From an uncultured Bacteroidales bacterium (GTDB taxonomy: Bacteria; Bacteroidota; Bacteroidia; Bacteroidales; P3), in the NCBI GenBank assembly GCA_900316055.1, contig ONBK01000014.1, positions 1 to 64,000 of the forward strand: 64,000 nt of DNA. The letters run 5' to 3'. Below the pieces are notes generated by a model, which did no database searches, was not told the origin of the DNA, and saw nothing but the letters and a program-made list of their open reading frames with translations. Position numbers and translations under genes: made by a program. Each line of letters begins with the position of its first letter. The stretch's first letter is position 1. Below, piece after piece: positions 1 to 10,058 of this stretch.

Positions 1-581
1 GCGAGGGTAACTACAGCGACTGGAGCACTCCCGCCACCTTCACCACCGCTTCCTGCCAGATGGTTCAGGGTGTGAACGTCCCTGCTGCCACTATCACCAC
101 CAGCAGCGCCGTCGTCAACTGGACTGCCAACGGCAGCAGCAGCTACGAGGTGGGCTACGGTCCTTTGGGCACCACCACCGACAACTGCACACGCCGCACC
201 ACCACGACCAACAGCTACACCATCACCGGCCTCGAAGAGGGCACCAACTATGTGGTGTATGTCCGCTCGATCTGTGGCGACGGTATCTACAGTGACTGGA
301 CTGCCGGCTTCAACTTCATGACCACTGAGGTGGGCATCGACGATGTCGACAATAATGCCATCAGCCTCTACCCGAACCCGGCTTCCAGCACGGTGACCCT
401 GACGGGCATCGAGGGCGAAGCCACGGTGACGGTGGTCGACATGAACGGCCGCGAAACCGGAAAGTGGAAAGTGGAGAGCGGAAAACTGACCATCGATGTC
501 AGTAGCTATGCGCAGGGCGCCTATTTCGTCCGCATTACGGGCGAGCGCGTCAACGCCATCCGCAAGCTGATAGTCCGATAA
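1..581 (+). CDS. C-terminal part of a secreted fibronectin type III protein with T9SS sorting domain (partial)
   Basis: The reading frame is open from position 3 and runs in from before the window, so this is only the C-terminal end of a larger protein. The first roughly 115 residues hold fibronectin-III-like strands: a YSDWS motif recurs as YSDWT near the end of the next module, and SSYEVGYG sits in between. The last 75 or so residues match the type A T9SS sorting domain: a LYPNPA start, a central VVDMNGRE strand, and a YFVRI strand with a basic end. Known of the family: such proteins cross the outer membrane by type IX secretion and are anchored or released. The catalytic part, if any, lies outside the window. 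A heptad repeat lies within the sorting domain. Confidence 0.85.
   Translation, partial: EGNYSDWSTPATFTTASCQMVQGVNVPAATITTSSAVVNWTANGSSSYEVGYGPLGTTTDNCTRRTTTTNSYTITGLEEGTNYVVYVRSICGDGIYSDWTAGFNFMTTEVGIDDVDNNAISLYPNPASSTVTLTGIEGEATVTVVDMNGRETGKWKVESGKLTIDVSSYAQGAYFVRITGERVNAIRKLIVR
453..487. repeat. Heptad repeat, coding copy 1 (unit like GAAAGTG)
   Basis: Five consecutive 7-bp units, each beginning GA, start at 453, 460, 467, 474 and 481; the second and third are identical. The array lies inside the T9SS sorting domain and encodes the segment from GKWK to GKLT, which therefore has a 7-residue echo. It is a member of the dispersed 7-bp family described in the findings. Confidence 0.7.
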
Positions 582-614
582 CGGTTAAGGGTTAAAGTTT
601 AACGTTTAAAGAAC
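580..614. repeat. Heptad repeat, intergenic copy (unit like AACGTTT)
   Basis: Four clear 7-bp units start at 580, 587, 594 and 601, beginning in the stop codon of the preceding gene. They alternate AA/AC or AA/AG with a TT or TTT end. The same unit type recurs at 4254 and 42203. Confidence 0.7.
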
Positions 615-644
615 GTGGCTTGACCTGAAACCCGGTAACTCTAC

Positions 645-683
645 GCAGCGGGGCACCCGTGATGGGTGCCCCGCTGCTTTTTT
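645..683 (+). terminator. Rho-independent terminator after the T9SS protein
   Basis: A perfect 14-bp GC-rich stem (645-658 with 664-677) with a 5-nt loop is followed by six T. It ends the first gene. The stretch from 684 to 894 holds no gene or repeat I recognise and becomes A/T-rich towards the next promoter. Confidence 0.9.
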
Positions 684-894
684 GCATTTAAATCGATGTA
701 TTACAGTGTTTTGCGGAGATTTTCCTATTGTAGCCTCTCGTGGATGGGCTATTTTTTTGGAAATGGCCCTTCGAGAGGGTCAAAAAACAGCCTGTATTGA
801 GGCCTGTAGAGGAGGAGGGAGAAAAAAATGTGACTTTTATTTTTAAGAAAATCAACAGTTTGTGGAAAACTTGTGAAAAAAAGTAAAAAAATCT

Positions 895-925
895 TTTGTC
901 AGATGTGAAAAAAGTAGTATTTTTG
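895..925 (+). promoter_or_regulatory. Bacteroidota-type promoter of the tRNA-tuf operon
   Basis: TTTG at 895-898, a 19-nt spacer and TATTTTTG at 918-925 match the sigma-ABfr consensus exactly. It lies 45 nt before the first tRNA and is the obvious start of the tRNA-tuf-secE-nusG-ribosomal transcript. Confidence 0.8.
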
Positions 926-970
926 CAGCCTCAATTGAAGAGAAAAGAGTTGTTTGAAAGGTTGAAAAGT

Positions 971-1043
971 GCCGATGTAACTCAGTTGGTAGAGTAGCTG
1001 ATTTGTAATCAGCCTGTCGGGGGTTCGAGTCCCTTCATCGGCT
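971..1043 (+). tRNA. tRNA-Thr (anticodon TGT)
   Basis: Cloverleaf of 73 nt: acceptor GCCGATG pairs with CATCGGC, the anticodon loop reads TTTGTAA with TGT, and the T-arm carries GGTTCGAGTCCC. No CCA is encoded. Confidence 0.95.
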
Positions 1044-1081
1044 CGAAAGCCCGGGAGTCAATCTGCTGGGTGCATCCAACT

Positions 1082-1163
1082 GGGGGAGTCGCATAGCGGC
1101 AATTGCAACAGACTGTAAATCTGTCCTCGGAAGAGTTCGGTGGTTCGAGTCCACCCTCCCCCA
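1082..1163 (+). tRNA. tRNA-Tyr (anticodon GTA)
   Basis: Class II tRNA of 82 nt with a long variable arm. Acceptor GGGGGAG pairs with CTCCCCC, and the anticodon stem-loop is CAGACTGTAAATCTG with anticodon GTA. Confidence 0.95.
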
Positions 1164-1185
1164 CGAAATACCAAATTTCAGAGAA

Positions 1186-1258
1186 GCGGAAGTAGCTCAT
1201 TTGGTAGAGCGATAGCCTTCCAAGCTATAGGTGGCGGGTTCGAGCCCCGTCTTCCGCT
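1186..1258 (+). tRNA. tRNA-Gly (anticodon TCC)
   Basis: Acceptor GCGGAAG pairs with CTTCCGC. The anticodon stem-loop ATAGCCTTCCAAGCTAT carries TCC, and the T-arm has GGTTCGAGCCC. 73 nt, no encoded CCA. Confidence 0.95.
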
Positions 1259-1341
1259 CCAAAAAGCGGGACGCAGCAGAGACCCCAGCCCCGCTCCGAA
1301 AAGAAAACGGTACTCAAAAAGTGAGAGTGCGAAAGAAACAA

Positions 1342-1413
1342 GCCGCAGTAGCTCAGTGGTAGAGCGCTTCCTTGGTAAGGAAGAGGTCACGAGTCCGACT
1401 CTCGTCTGTGGCT
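1342..1413 (+). tRNA. tRNA-Thr (anticodon GGT)
   Basis: 72 nt. Acceptor GCCGCAG pairs with CTGTGGC (one G-T pair). The anticodon stem-loop CTTCCTTGGTAAGGAAG carries GGT. The T-loop reads TCCGACT rather than the usual TTCGA form. It is the second threonine tRNA of the cluster and reads ACC/ACT. Confidence 0.93.
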
Positions 1414-1531
1414 CTCTTTTTATGCGAAAGCAGAAAGAGAAAAACAAGAAACAGAGGACGTAAGCTTTGTGCCCGCCCTCTTTGAACGTGAAATATTAAA
1501 TTATTTGTTAACATTTAATACGTATTAAAAA

Positions 1532-2719
1532 ATGGCAAAAGAAAAATTCGATCGTTCTAAACCGCACGTCAACATCGGTACTATCGGCCACGTTGACCAT
1601 GGTAAGACCACTCTGACCGCTGCTATCACCAAGGTTCTCGCTGAGAAGGGCCTTTCCGAGGTGAAGAGTTTTGATTCTATCGACTCCGCTCCTGAAGAGA
1701 AAGAGCGTGGTATCACCATCAACACCGCTCACGTCGAGTATCAGACCGAGAAGCGTCACTATGCTCACGTTGACTGCCCGGGTCACGCCGACTATGTGAA
1801 GAACATGGTTACCGGTGCTGCCCAGATGGACGGTGCTATCCTCGTCGTCGCCGCTACCGACGGTCCCATGCCCCAGACCCGTGAGCACATCCTGCTCGCC
1901 CGTCAGGTTGGCGTTCCCCAGCTCGTTGTGTTCCTGAATAAGTGCGACCTTGTTGACGATCCCGAGCTGCTCGACCTCGTCGAGATGGAAGTCCGCGAGC
2001 TCCTCAGCTCCTATGACTTCGATGGCGACAACATCCCCATCATCCGTGGTTCCGCCCTCGCCGCTCTGAATGGCGAAGCCAGCGGTGTGAAGGCCGTCGA
2101 GGAGCTGATGGATGCTGTCGACAACTGGATTCCCGAGCCCGTCCGTCAGAAAGATAAAGACTTCCTGATGCCCATCGAGGACGTGTTCTCCATCACCGGC
2201 CGTGGTACTGTTGCCACCGGTCGTATCGAGACTGGTGTTATCCACACCGGCGACCCCGTCGACATCATCGGTATGGGTGCCGAGAAACTGAAGAGCACCG
2301 TCACCGGCGTCGAGATGTTCCGCAAGATCCTCGACGAGGGTGAGGCCGGCGACAACGTGGGTCTGCTCCTCCGCGGTATCGACAAGAACGAAATCCGTCG
2401 TGGTATGGTTATCGCCAAGCCCGGCTCGGTGAAACCTCACCATAAATTCGAGGCTGCTGTCTATATCCTGAAGAAGGAAGAAGGCGGTCGTCACACTCCG
2501 TTCCATAACAACTATCGTCCCCAGTTCTACTTCCGTACCACTGACGTTACCGGTACCATTCAGTTGCCCGAAGGCCGCGAGATGGTCATGCCTGGCGACA
2601 ACCTGACGATTACTGTGGAGCTGATCGCTGACATCGCTCTGAACGAGAACCTCCGCTTCGCTATCCGCGAGGGTGGCCGTACCGTCGGTTCCGGTCAGGT
2701 GACCAAGATCCTCGACTAA
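1532..2719 (+). CDS. tuf: Elongation factor Tu
   Basis: 395-residue translation GTPase that delivers aminoacyl-tRNA to the ribosomal A site. The G1 loop GHVDHGKT is at residues 19-26, the switch region has RGITI, and DCPGH and NKCD follow near residues 81 and 136. Domains 2 and 3 are complete to the C-terminal VTKILD. It sits between two tRNA blocks, 118 nt after the second tRNA-Thr, in the usual Bacteroidales order before tRNA-Trp and secE. The 118-nt leader shows no obvious promoter of its own, so it is probably read from the promoter at 895. Confidence 0.98.
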   Translation: MAKEKFDRSKPHVNIGTIGHVDHGKTTLTAAITKVLAEKGLSEVKSFDSIDSAPEEKERGITINTAHVEYQTEKRHYAHVDCPGHADYVKNMVTGAAQMDGAILVVAATDGPMPQTREHILLARQVGVPQLVVFLNKCDLVDDPELLDLVEMEVRELLSSYDFDGDNIPIIRGSALAALNGEASGVKAVEELMDAVDNWIPEPVRQKDKDFLMPIEDVFSITGRGTVATGRIETGVIHTGDPVDIIGMGAEKLKSTVTGVEMFRKILDEGEAGDNVGLLLRGIDKNEIRRGMVIAKPGSVKPHHKFEAAVYILKKEEGGRHTPFHNNYRPQFYFRTTDVTGTIQLPEGREMVMPGDNLTITVELIADIALNENLRFAIREGGRTVGSGQVTKILD

Positions 2720-2723
2720 TTAA

Positions 2724-2770
2724 AGGTTATAGGTTATTGGTTATTGAATTAAACCTATAACCAATAACCT
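2724..2770. repeat. Heptad repeat forming a hairpin between tuf and tRNA-Trp
   Basis: Units of the GGTTATT type start at 2725, 2732 and 2739, and their reverse complement follows at about 2754-2770. Arms 2731-2744 and 2757-2770 are perfect 14-bp inverted copies with a 12-nt loop. The hairpin is A/T-rich and has no T-tract, so it could be a processing site or a weak attenuator as well as a repeat. Confidence 0.7.
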
Positions 2771-2774
2771 CTAC

Positions 2775-2848
2775 AGGGGCATAGTTAAATGGTATAATGG
2801 CGGTCTCCAAAACCGTGGTTGGGAGTTCGATTCTCTCTGCCCCTGCCA
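2775..2848 (+). tRNA. tRNA-Trp (anticodon CCA)
   Basis: Acceptor AGGGGCA pairs with TGCCCCT. The anticodon loop reads CTCCAAA with CCA, and the 3' CCA at 2846-2848 is encoded, unlike in the four tRNAs upstream. It lies directly before secE. Confidence 0.94.
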
Positions 2849-2868
2849 ATAAAAACTAGTTTAAAGAA

Positions 2869-3084
2869 ATGTCAAAGATTGGTGAATATGTGAAGACAAG
2901 CTACGACGAACTGGTGCACAAAGTGTCGTGGCCTACGTTCAAGGATTTGCAGAGCAGCGCTGTAGTCGTTGCCATAGCATCCTTGGTTATTGCCCTCATA
3001 GTGTTTTGCATGGATATTGTCTTTGGTATCCATCCTTGGAGCTGGGAGGGTATTCTCGGATACTTTTATAACCATATCGCCTAA
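2869..3084 (+). CDS. secE: Preprotein translocase subunit SecE
   Basis: 71-residue inner-membrane subunit of the SecYEG channel. The amphipathic N-terminal helix carries the family motif HKVSWPTFKDL at about residues 17-27, followed by a single membrane segment at about residues 30-50 (VVVAIASLVIALIVF). The length fits the one-helix SecE of most bacteria. It starts 20 nt after tRNA-Trp and precedes nusG, which is the conserved order. Confidence 0.95.
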   Translation: MSKIGEYVKTSYDELVHKVSWPTFKDLQSSAVVVAIASLVIALIVFCMDIVFGIHPWSWEGILGYFYNHIA

Positions 3085-3199
3085 CAACGGCCTCTGTACA
3101 AGAGTCTTGCTTCCCAAATCTTTTTGAGACCCTTGGCAGCCGGCGACAGGTGAAACAGTTTACAAGTATATTTCACTGTCCTTATACTACTGTGTAACA

Positions 3200-3745
3200 A
3201 TGGAACAACAGGAAAAAAAGTGGTATGTCGTCAGAGCAATCAGCGGCAAGGAGAAGAAAGCTAAGGAGTACATCGAAAACGAGATGGCCAAACGTGGCTG
3301 GAGTGCCGATGTGCCCTCTGTTTTGATTCCTACCGAGCAGGTGGTGTCGATTCGCAACGGGAAAAAGGTGGTCAAGGACCGCAACTATTTCCCCGGCTAT
3401 GTGATTATCGAGGCCAACCTTCGTGACGAGATTATCCCCGTCATTCAGAACCTGCCCAATGTGCTCGACTTCCTTCGCGAACGCGAGGGCAAGCCCATCC
3501 CCATGCGTCAGGCCGAAGTGAACCGAATTCTCGGCAAGATGGATGAGCAGATGGACGGCACCGATGCCATGGATCGTTTCATTGTGGGCGAGAACGTGAA
3601 GGTCATCGACGGACCGTTCAACAGTTTTGTCGGTGTCGTGGAAGAGGTCAACGAGGAGAAGAAGAAATTGAAAGTTACGGTCAAGATCTTCGGTCGCAAG
3701 ACCCCTCTCGAGCTCGGTTTCTCGCAGGTGGAGAAAGAACAGTAA
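3200..3745 (+). CDS. nusG: Transcription termination/antitermination factor NusG
   Basis: 181-residue RNA-polymerase-binding elongation factor. The N-terminal NGN domain runs from KWYVVRAISGKEKK to about residue 110 and includes the FPGYVIIEA strand. A KOW domain begins at GENVKVIDGPF near residue 130. Known of the family: it bridges RNA polymerase to Rho or to the ribosome. It follows secE after a 115-nt gap with no recognisable signal and precedes the L11-L1 pair. Confidence 0.96.
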   Translation: MEQQEKKWYVVRAISGKEKKAKEYIENEMAKRGWSADVPSVLIPTEQVVSIRNGKKVVKDRNYFPGYVIIEANLRDEIIPVIQNLPNVLDFLREREGKPIPMRQAEVNRILGKMDEQMDGTDAMDRFIVGENVKVIDGPFNSFVGVVEEVNEEKKKLKVTVKIFGRKTPLELGFSQVEKEQ

Positions 3746-3779
3746 ACGGATCAACTAACCTATTTTAAAATTTAATTCA

Positions 3780-4223
3780 ATGGCAAAAGAAGTTGCAGGA
3801 TTGATTAAATTGCAAATCAAAGGCGGTGCTGCGAACCCCGCTCCTCCTGTCGGACCGGCTCTCGGTGCGAAGGGTGTGAACATCATGGAGTTCTGCAAGC
3901 AGTTCAATGCCCGTACACAGGACCAGGCCGGCAAAGTCGTTCCCGTCATCATTACTGTGTACACCGACAAGTCCTTTGACTTTGTACTTAAGACTCCTCC
4001 TGTTGCTGTCCAGCTGAAAGAGATGTCCAAAGCACAGAAAGGTTCTGGCGAACCCAACCGTGTGAAGGTCGCCTCCGTCACTTGGGAGCAAGTGCGCCAG
4101 ATTGCTGAAGCCAAAATGCCCGACCTCAACTGTTTCACTGTTGAGAGCGCCATGAGCATGGTGGCCGGCACTGCCCGCAGCATGGGTATCACCGTTACGG
4201 GTGAGAATCCCCTGAAAAAGTAA
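3780..4223 (+). CDS. rplK: 50S ribosomal protein L11
   Basis: 147-residue large-subunit protein of the GTPase-associated centre. The N-terminal domain has the proline-rich [15 protein letters not shown] segment (about residues 21-35). The C-terminal RNA-binding domain ends with [14 protein letters not shown]. It is cotranscribed with rplA; the 121-nt gap between them contains a heptad repeat. Confidence 0.97.
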   Translation: MAKEVAGLIKLQIKGGAANPAPPVGPALGAKGVNIMEFCKQFNARTQDQAGKVVPVIITVYTDKSFDFVLKTPPVAVQLKEMSKAQKGSGEPNRVKVASVTWEQVRQIAEAKMPDLNCFTVESAMSMVAGTARSMGITVTGENPLKK

Positions 4224-4253
4224 AAAGAGTTAAGAAACAGTGGTAGCATAAGT

Positions 4254-4281
4254 AACGGTTAACGTTTGATGGTTAGCGTTA
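4254..4281. repeat. Heptad repeat between rplK and rplA
   Basis: Four 7-bp units start at 4254, 4261, 4268 and 4275, with the same AACGGTT/AACGTTT unit type as at 580. The L1 ribosomal protein commonly autoregulates by binding near here in other bacteria; I see no L1 target motif I can defend. Confidence 0.6.
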
Positions 4282-4344
4282 AAAATGACGGAAAACGTTG
4301 GACGAAAAGCAGTGAAAGTGCGGTGACCACAAAAACAGACCAAA

Positions 4345-5040
4345 ATGGCTAAATTAACCAAAAAACAAAAAGAGGCTGTTGCCAAATTTGACGGTAGCAA
4401 AGTCTATTCGCTCGAGGAAGCCGTCAGCATCGTCAAGAAGATTACCTTCACCAAATTCGATGCATCCGTTGATATCGACGTTCGTCTGGGTGTTGACCCC
4501 CGCAAGGCCAACCAGATGGTTCGTGGTAGCGTCACCCTGCCCCACGGCACGGGTAAGACCGTCCGCGTTCTCGTACTTTGCACCCCCGACAAGGAGGAAG
4601 AGGCTAAAGCCGCCGGTGCCGACTACTACGGCTTGGACGAGTACGTCAACAAGATTAAGGGTGGCTGGACCGATGTGGATGTTATCATCACCATGCCCAG
4701 CTGCATGCCCAAGATTGGTGCCCTCGGCCGTATCCTCGGTCCCCGTGGACTGATGCCCAACCCCAAGACCGGTACCGTCACTATGGAGGTCGGCAAGGCT
4801 GTTCAGGAAGCCAAGGCTGGTAAGATCGACTTCAAGGTCGACAAGTTCGGTATCATCCATACCGCCGTTGCCAAGTGCTCCTTCGACGACCAGAAGATTG
4901 TCGAGAACGCCCGCGAAGTGCTCCAGATGATTATGAAGCTCAAACCCAGCGCCGCCAAAGGCACCTATGTGAAGAGCATCGCCATCAGCAGCACCATGAG
5001 CCCTGGCGTCAAAGTCGACACCAAAGCCGCTACCTTGTAA
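4345..5040 (+). CDS. rplA: 50S ribosomal protein L1
   Basis: 231-residue protein of the L1 stalk, involved in E-site tRNA release and in other bacteria a translational repressor of its own operon. The conserved [18 protein letters not shown] segment (about residues 128-145) is intact, and the C-terminal [12 protein letters not shown] region is present. It sits 23 nt before rplJ. Confidence 0.97.
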   Translation: MAKLTKKQKEAVAKFDGSKVYSLEEAVSIVKKITFTKFDASVDIDVRLGVDPRKANQMVRGSVTLPHGTGKTVRVLVLCTPDKEEEAKAAGADYYGLDEYVNKIKGGWTDVDVIITMPSCMPKIGALGRILGPRGLMPNPKTGTVTMEVGKAVQEAKAGKIDFKVDKFGIIHTAVAKCSFDDQKIVENAREVLQMIMKLKPSAAKGTYVKSIAISSTMSPGVKVDTKAATL

Positions 5041-5063
5041 ATCCAATTAATTAAAGAAACATT

Positions 5064-5591
5064 ATGAGAAAAGAACTGAAAGACCAGCACATCGACGCTC
5101 TGTGCGAAGAGATCAAGGCCTATCCCAATCTCTACATTGCAGACATTGGAGGCTTGAACTCGGTACAGACTAGCAAACTGCGTCGTTCCGCCTTCCGCAA
5201 CGAGGTGAAGCTGGAAGTTGTAAAGAACACTCTTCTCATCAAGGCACTCGAGAAGTCGGGCTTCGACTACAGCGAGTTGTTCCCTGTGATCAAGGGTGAG
5301 ACCGCCATAATGCTTTCGAACACCAACAATGCTCCGGCAAAGCTCATCAAGAGCTTCCGCGCCGCCGAGAAGAACGCTGAGAAGCCCATTCTTAAAGGTG
5401 CCTATGTCGAAGAGTGCTTCTATATCGGTCACGAGAACCTCGAGGCTTTGGTCAACATCAAGTCCAAGAACGAGCTCATCGCCGATGTCGTCGCTCTGCT
5501 GCAGTCGCCCATCAAGAACGTCCTCTCGCAGGTTCAGTCGGCTGGCAATACCATTACCGGTGTGCTGAAAACTTTGGAGGAGCGCGCCTAA
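5064..5591 (+). CDS. rplJ: 50S ribosomal protein L10
   Basis: 175-residue base of the L7/L12 stalk. The N-terminal rRNA-binding part has SVQTSKLRRSAF and VVKNTLL motifs, and the C-terminal helix that binds L12 dimers ends in LKTLEERA. The 92-nt gap to rplL has no feature I can name. Confidence 0.96.
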   Translation: MRKELKDQHIDALCEEIKAYPNLYIADIGGLNSVQTSKLRRSAFRNEVKLEVVKNTLLIKALEKSGFDYSELFPVIKGETAIMLSNTNNAPAKLIKSFRAAEKNAEKPILKGAYVEECFYIGHENLEALVNIKSKNELIADVVALLQSPIKNVLSQVQSAGNTITGVLKTLEERA

Positions 5592-5683
5592 ACCCGCGCA
5601 AACAAGAGGGTTGGCCACCCCTGAAAAGGCCGAATAAAAAAATTAAATAACAAATTTGTAAAACATTTAAAAACAATAAAGTC

Positions 5684-6067
5684 ATGGCAGACATCAAAGC
5701 TATTGCTGAAGAACTGGTTAACCTTACCGTTAAAGAAGTTAAAGAACTCGCTGACGTCCTGAAAGAGGAGTACGGCATTGAACCCGCCGCCGCTGCTGTC
5801 GCAGTTGCCGCTGGCCCCGCCGCCGCTGGCGCCGCCGCCGCTGAGGAGAAGACCTCCTTCGACGTGATCCTGAAGAGTGTTCCCGATCAGACCAAGAAAC
5901 TTGGTGTTGTGAAGGCTGTCAAGGATATGGCTTCCCTCGGTCTGAAAGAGTCCAAGGAGCTGGTTGACAACGCCCCCAAGACCGTCAAGGAAGGCGTCTC
6001 GAAGGACGAGGCTGAGAGCCTGAAGAAAGCCCTCGAAGAGGCTGGTGCCGAAGTCGAGATCAAGTAA
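5684..6067 (+). CDS. rplL: 50S ribosomal protein L7/L12
   Basis: 127-residue stalk protein that recruits translation GTPases. The N-terminal dimerisation helix (to about residue 33) is followed by an alanine/glycine-rich hinge (about residues 36-54) and the compact C-terminal domain beginning at KTSFDVIL. It is followed by a hairpin before rpoB, as in many bacteria. Confidence 0.97.
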   Translation: MADIKAIAEELVNLTVKEVKELADVLKEEYGIEPAAAAVAVAAGPAAAGAAAAEEKTSFDVILKSVPDQTKKLGVVKAVKDMASLGLKESKELVDNAPKTVKEGVSKDEAESLKKALEEAGAEVEIK

Positions 6068-6093
6068 GGTCACCCAACCTTCTCATAACTACG

Positions 6094-6133
6094 AGGAATA
6101 GGGCCTCCGGCAGAGACCGGAGTGCCTATTCCT
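6094..6133 (+). terminator. Probable attenuator hairpin between rplL and rpoB
   Basis: A two-tier stem pairs AGGAATAGG (from 6094) with CCTATTCCT (to 6133) and encloses CTCCGG/CCGGAG. It lacks a good T-tract, which fits partial readthrough into rpoB better than full termination. Attenuation at this point is known in Escherichia coli; a role here is inferred. Confidence 0.6.
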
Positions 6134-6235
6134 TGTTGCTGTGGAATTTGATTCCCCGCCCCTCTTCACAAACCCTCAGGGTTACCCTTTCTTCAAACGC
6201 GACCAGTTATAGAACACGATATAATTTATAGTCCC

Positions 6236-9200
6236 TTGGCAAAAAAAGAACCCACAGTAGTTAATTTCGCGTCGGTACGAAAATTTGATTACCCGGATTT
6301 TCTCGATATCCAGGTTCAATCGTTCAAAGATTTCTTCCAAATCGAAACCAATCCCGACAACCGTCTGGATGAAGGCCTCTACAAAGTCTTCAAGGAGAAT
6401 TTCCCCATCACAGACGCGCGAAACAATTTCGAACTCGAATTCTTGGATTATTACATTGATCCTCCTCGCTATACCATTGAGGAGTGCATTGAGCGTGGCC
6501 TGACCTACAGCGTCCCGCTGAAGGCCAAGATGAAGTTGAGCTGCAAAGATCCGGAGAACGAGGACTTCCAGACTCTCGAGCAGCATGTCTATCTGGGCAT
6601 GATTCCGTATATGACTCCGAAGGGCACCTTCGTCATCAACGGCGCCGAGCGTGTGGTGGTTTCCCAGTTGCACCGTTCCCCCGGTGTGTTTTTCGGTACC
6701 CAGTTCCACTCCAACGGCACCCAGCTTTATTCAGCACGTATCATCCCCTTCAAGGGGTCTTGGATGGAGTTCACGACCGATATCAACAACGTCATGTACG
6801 CTTATATCGATCGTAAGAAGAAACTCCCCATCACCACGCTGCTGCGCGCTATCGGTTTCGAGTCCGACAAAGACATCCTTGACATCTTCGAATTGGCCGA
6901 AGAGGTCAAAGTGAACCGCAACAACCTTAAGAAGGTACTCGGCAAACAGCTTGCTGCCCGTGTGGTGGAGGCTTGGACCGAGGATTTCGTCGATGAGGAC
7001 ACCGGCGAGGTCGTCTCCATGGAGCGTACCCAGGTGGTCATCGAACGCGATGTCGAGCTCACCGAGGAGCATATTGAGAAGATTCTCGAGCTCGATGTCA
7101 AGTCCATCCTCATCAAGACCGAAGAGAAAGACGGCATCGACTATTCCGTCATTTACAACACCCTCAAGAAGGATACCGCCAATAACGCCAAGGAAGCCTG
7201 CGAGTATATCTATCGTCAGCTCCGCAATGCCGAGCCGCCAGACGAGGAGACCGCCCGCAGCATCATTGAGAAGCTCTTCTTCTCCGAGAAGCGCTACGAT
7301 CTGGGCGATGTGGGTCGCTACAGAATCAATACGAAACTCAACCTTGATGTCCCCGACAATGTCCGTGTGCTGACCAAGGAGGACATCACTTCGATAATCA
7401 AATATCTTGTGGAGCTGATTAACCAGAAAGCTGATGTCGACGATATCGACCACTTGTCGAACCGTCGTATCCGTACCGTAGGTGAGCAGCTCTCCAACCA
7501 GTTCGGCGTGGGTCTGGCTCGTATGAGCCGCACCATCCGCGAGCGCATGAATGTGCGTGACAACGAGGTATTCACCCCCACCGAGCTTATCAATGCCAAG
7601 ACTCTTTCGTCGGTCATCAACTCGTTCTTCGGTACCAACCAGCTGAGCCAGTTCATGGATCAGACGAACCCCCTGGCCGAGTTGACGCACAAGCGCCGTA
7701 TCTCGGCTCTTGGTCCCGGAGGTCTGTCGCGTGAGCGTGCCGGTTTCGAGGTCCGCGACGTCCACTACACTCACTATGGTCGTCTCTGCACCATTGAGAC
7801 CCCTGAAGGACCCAACATTGGTCTTATCTCGTCGCTCTGCGTCTATGCCAAGATTAACGAGCTGGGCTTCATCGAGACCCCCTACCATCGTGTGGAGAAC
7901 GGTCAAGTGATGCTCAACGAACCCCCTGTCTACCTCTCGGCCGAAGCCGAAGAGAACAAGACCGTGGCTCAGGCTACCACTCCTCAGGACGAGGAAGGTC
8001 ATATTACCGTACAGCGTGTCAAGGCTCGTCGTCAGGCTGACTTCCCCATTGTGGCTCCCGACGAGATCGACCTCATGGACATCGCTTCCAACCAGATTGC
8101 CTCCATCGCCGCCTCGCTCATTCCTTTCCTCGAGCACGACGATGCTAACCGTGCCCTCATGGGCTCGAATATGATGCGTCAGGCTGTGCCTCTGCTCAAC
8201 CCCGAGATTCCCATCGTGGGTACCGGCATCGAGGAGGCTGTGGCACACGACAGCCGTGTGCTGCTTAATGCCGAGGCCGACGGTGTGGTCGAATATGTTG
8301 ATTCCACCAAGGTTGTCATCCGTCACAACCGCACTGAGAAGGAACGTCTTGTCTCCTTCGACGACGATGTGAAGGAGTATCGCCTCACCAAATACCAGCG
8401 TACCAACCACTCCACCGCTATCAATCTGCGTCCTATCGTCAAGAAGGGCGACAAGGTGAAGAAGGGTCAGGTGCTCTGCGAGGGTTATGCCACTCAGGGC
8501 GGTGAGCTCGCCCTCGGCCGCAACATGATGGTGGCCTTCATGCCGTGGAAGGGTTACAACTTCGAGGATGCTGTGGTGATTTCCGAGCGCGTGGTGCGCG
8601 AGGACATCTACACCTCCGTGCATGTCGAGGAGTTCACCCTCGAGGTCCGCGAAACTAAGCGCGGCAATGAGGAACTCACCCGTGATATTCCCAATGTCGG
8701 TAACGACGCCACCAAGGATCTCGACGAGAACGGTATCGTCCGTATCGGTGCCGAGGTCAAGGAAGGCGATATCCTCATCGGTAAGATTACGCCTAAGGGC
8801 GAGTCTGATCCCACTCCCGAGGAGAAGTTGCTCCGTGCCATTTTCGGCGACAAGGCCGGCGATGTCAAAGATGCCTCCCTCAAAGTTCCGCCTTCGATGC
8901 ACGGCGTGGTCATCGACAAAAAACTCTTCGCCCGCGTTATCCGCGACCGCAAGGCCCGCGCCAAGGAGAAAGAACTCCTGGCCAAGCCTGAAGAAGAGTA
9001 CCGCTTCGAATGCGAGGAACTGAAGGACAAGCTCATCTCCCGTCTCCTCGTTCTTCTCAATGGCAAAGTCTCCAATGGTGTCTATACCAGTCACCGCGAG
9101 GAACTCATCCCCAAGAAGGTTAAGTTCAGCGCCAAGACCCTCAAGACCATCGACTATACCGAGGTCAGCCCCAACAAGTGGACCACCGACAAGGAGACCA

Positions 9201-10039
9201 ACGCCCTCATCAAAGAGTTGCTCAACAACTACAATATCAAATACCGCGAGATTTCGGGCCGCTTTACCCGCAATAAGTTCGCCCTCACAGTGGGCGACGA
9301 CCTGCCCAGCGGCATCGTGCAGATGGCCAAAGTCTATGTCGCCATGAAGCGCAAGTTGCGCATTGGTGATAAGATGGCCGGTCGTCACGGTAACAAGGGT
9401 ATCGTGTCGAAGATTGTCCGTGCCGAGGATATGCCGTTCCTGGCTGATGGTACCCCCGTCGACATCGTGCTGAATCCTCTGGGTGTGCCTTCGCGTATGA
9501 ACCTGGGTCAGATTTACGAGACCGTCCTCGGATGGGCTGGCAAAGTGCTCAACAAGCGCTTCAAGACCCCCATCTTCGACGGTGCCACCCTCGAGCAAAT
9601 CAACGGCTACATGCGTGAAGCCGGCCTGCCCGAGAACGGCCGAACCTACCTCTACGACGGCGAGACCGGCGACCGCTTCGACCAGCCCGCCACCGTGGGA
9701 TATATCTACTACCTCAAGCTGCATCACATGATTGACGATAAGATGCATGCTCGTTCCATCGGACCCTACTCCCTCATCACCCAGCAGCCCCTCGGCGGTA
9801 AAGCCAACTTCGGTGGCCAACGTTTCGGTGAGATGGAGGTTTGGGCTCTCGAGGCCTACGGTGCATCGCATGTGCTGCAGGAAGTGCTCACCGTCAAGTC
9901 CGACGATGTCAATGGCCGCGCCAAGGCTTACGAGTCCATCGTCAAGGGCGACAACATGCCGATTCCGGGTATCCCCGAGTCGTTCAACGTCCTTGTCCAC
10001 GAGCTCCGTGGTCTGGGTCTGGAGGTAACGTTTGATTAA
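6236..10039 (+). CDS. rpoB: DNA-directed RNA polymerase subunit beta
   Basis: 1267-residue catalytic beta subunit. I place the start at the TTG at 6236, because its product aligns with the usual beginning of Bacteroidales RpoB (NFAS, then YPDFLDIQ) and no in-frame ATG lies nearby upstream. The rifampicin pocket around residues 468-500 ([25 protein letters not shown]) carries the wild-type D, H and S residues of rifampicin-sensitive enzymes. The C-terminal [18 protein letters not shown] motif is complete. rpoC follows after 19 nt. Confidence 0.97.
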   Translation: MAKKEPTVVNFASVRKFDYPDFLDIQVQSFKDFFQIETNPDNRLDEGLYKVFKENFPITDARNNFELEFLDYYIDPPRYTIEECIERGLTYSVPLKAKMKLSCKDPENEDFQTLEQHVYLGMIPYMTPKGTFVINGAERVVVSQLHRSPGVFFGTQFHSNGTQLYSARIIPFKGSWMEFTTDINNVMYAYIDRKKKLPITTLLRAIGFESDKDILDIFELAEEVKVNRNNLKKVLGKQLAARVVEAWTEDFVDEDTGEVVSMERTQVVIERDVELTEEHIEKILELDVKSILIKTEEKDGIDYSVIYNTLKKDTANNAKEACEYIYRQLRNAEPPDEETARSIIEKLFFSEKRYDLGDVGRYRINTKLNLDVPDNVRVLTKEDITSIIKYLVELINQKADVDDIDHLSNRRIRTVGEQLSNQFGVGLARMSRTIRERMNVRDNEVFTPTELINAKTLSSVINSFFGTNQLSQFMDQTNPLAELTHKRRISALGPGGLSRERAGFEVRDVHYTHYGRLCTIETPEGPNIGLISSLCVYAKINELGFIETPYHRVENGQVMLNEPPVYLSAEAEENKTVAQATTPQDEEGHITVQRVKARRQADFPIVAPDEIDLMDIASNQIASIAASLIPFLEHDDANRALMGSNMMRQAVPLLNPEIPIVGTGIEEAVAHDSRVLLNAEADGVVEYVDSTKVVIRHNRTEKERLVSFDDDVKEYRLTKYQRTNHSTAINLRPIVKKGDKVKKGQVLCEGYATQGGELALGRNMMVAFMPWKGYNFEDAVVISERVVREDIYTSVHVEEFTLEVRETKRGNEELTRDIPNVGNDATKDLDENGIVRIGAEVKEGDILIGKITPKGESDPTPEEKLLRAIFGDKAGDVKDASLKVPPSMHGVVIDKKLFARVIRDRKARAKEKELLAKPEEEYRFECEELKDKLISRLLVLLNGKVSNGVYTSHREELIPKKVKFSAKTLKTIDYTEVSPNKWTTDKETNALIKELLNNYNIKYREISGRFTRNKFALTVGDDLPSGIVQMAKVYVAMKRKLRIGDKMAGRHGNKGIVSKIVRAEDMPFLADGTPVDIVLNPLGVPSRMNLGQIYETVLGWAGKVLNKRFKTPIFDGATLEQINGYMREAGLPENGRTYLYDGETGDRFDQPATVGYIYYLKLHHMIDDKMHARSIGPYSLITQQPLGGKANFGGQRFGEMEVWALEAYGASHVLQEVLTVKSDDVNGRAKAYESIVKGDNMPIPGIPESFNVLVHELRGLGLEVTFD

Positions 10040-10058
10040 TTAAGTAGAAGGAAAAACA

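Noticed and set aside
1140..1463. 107-codon frame across the tRNA cluster
   Set aside because: It overlaps two complete tRNA genes; translation is meaningless.
6731..10000. Very long minus-strand open frame opposite rpoB
   Set aside because: It is the antisense shadow of rpoB; its translation is rich in H, L, D and G without domain motifs, and rpoB is certain.
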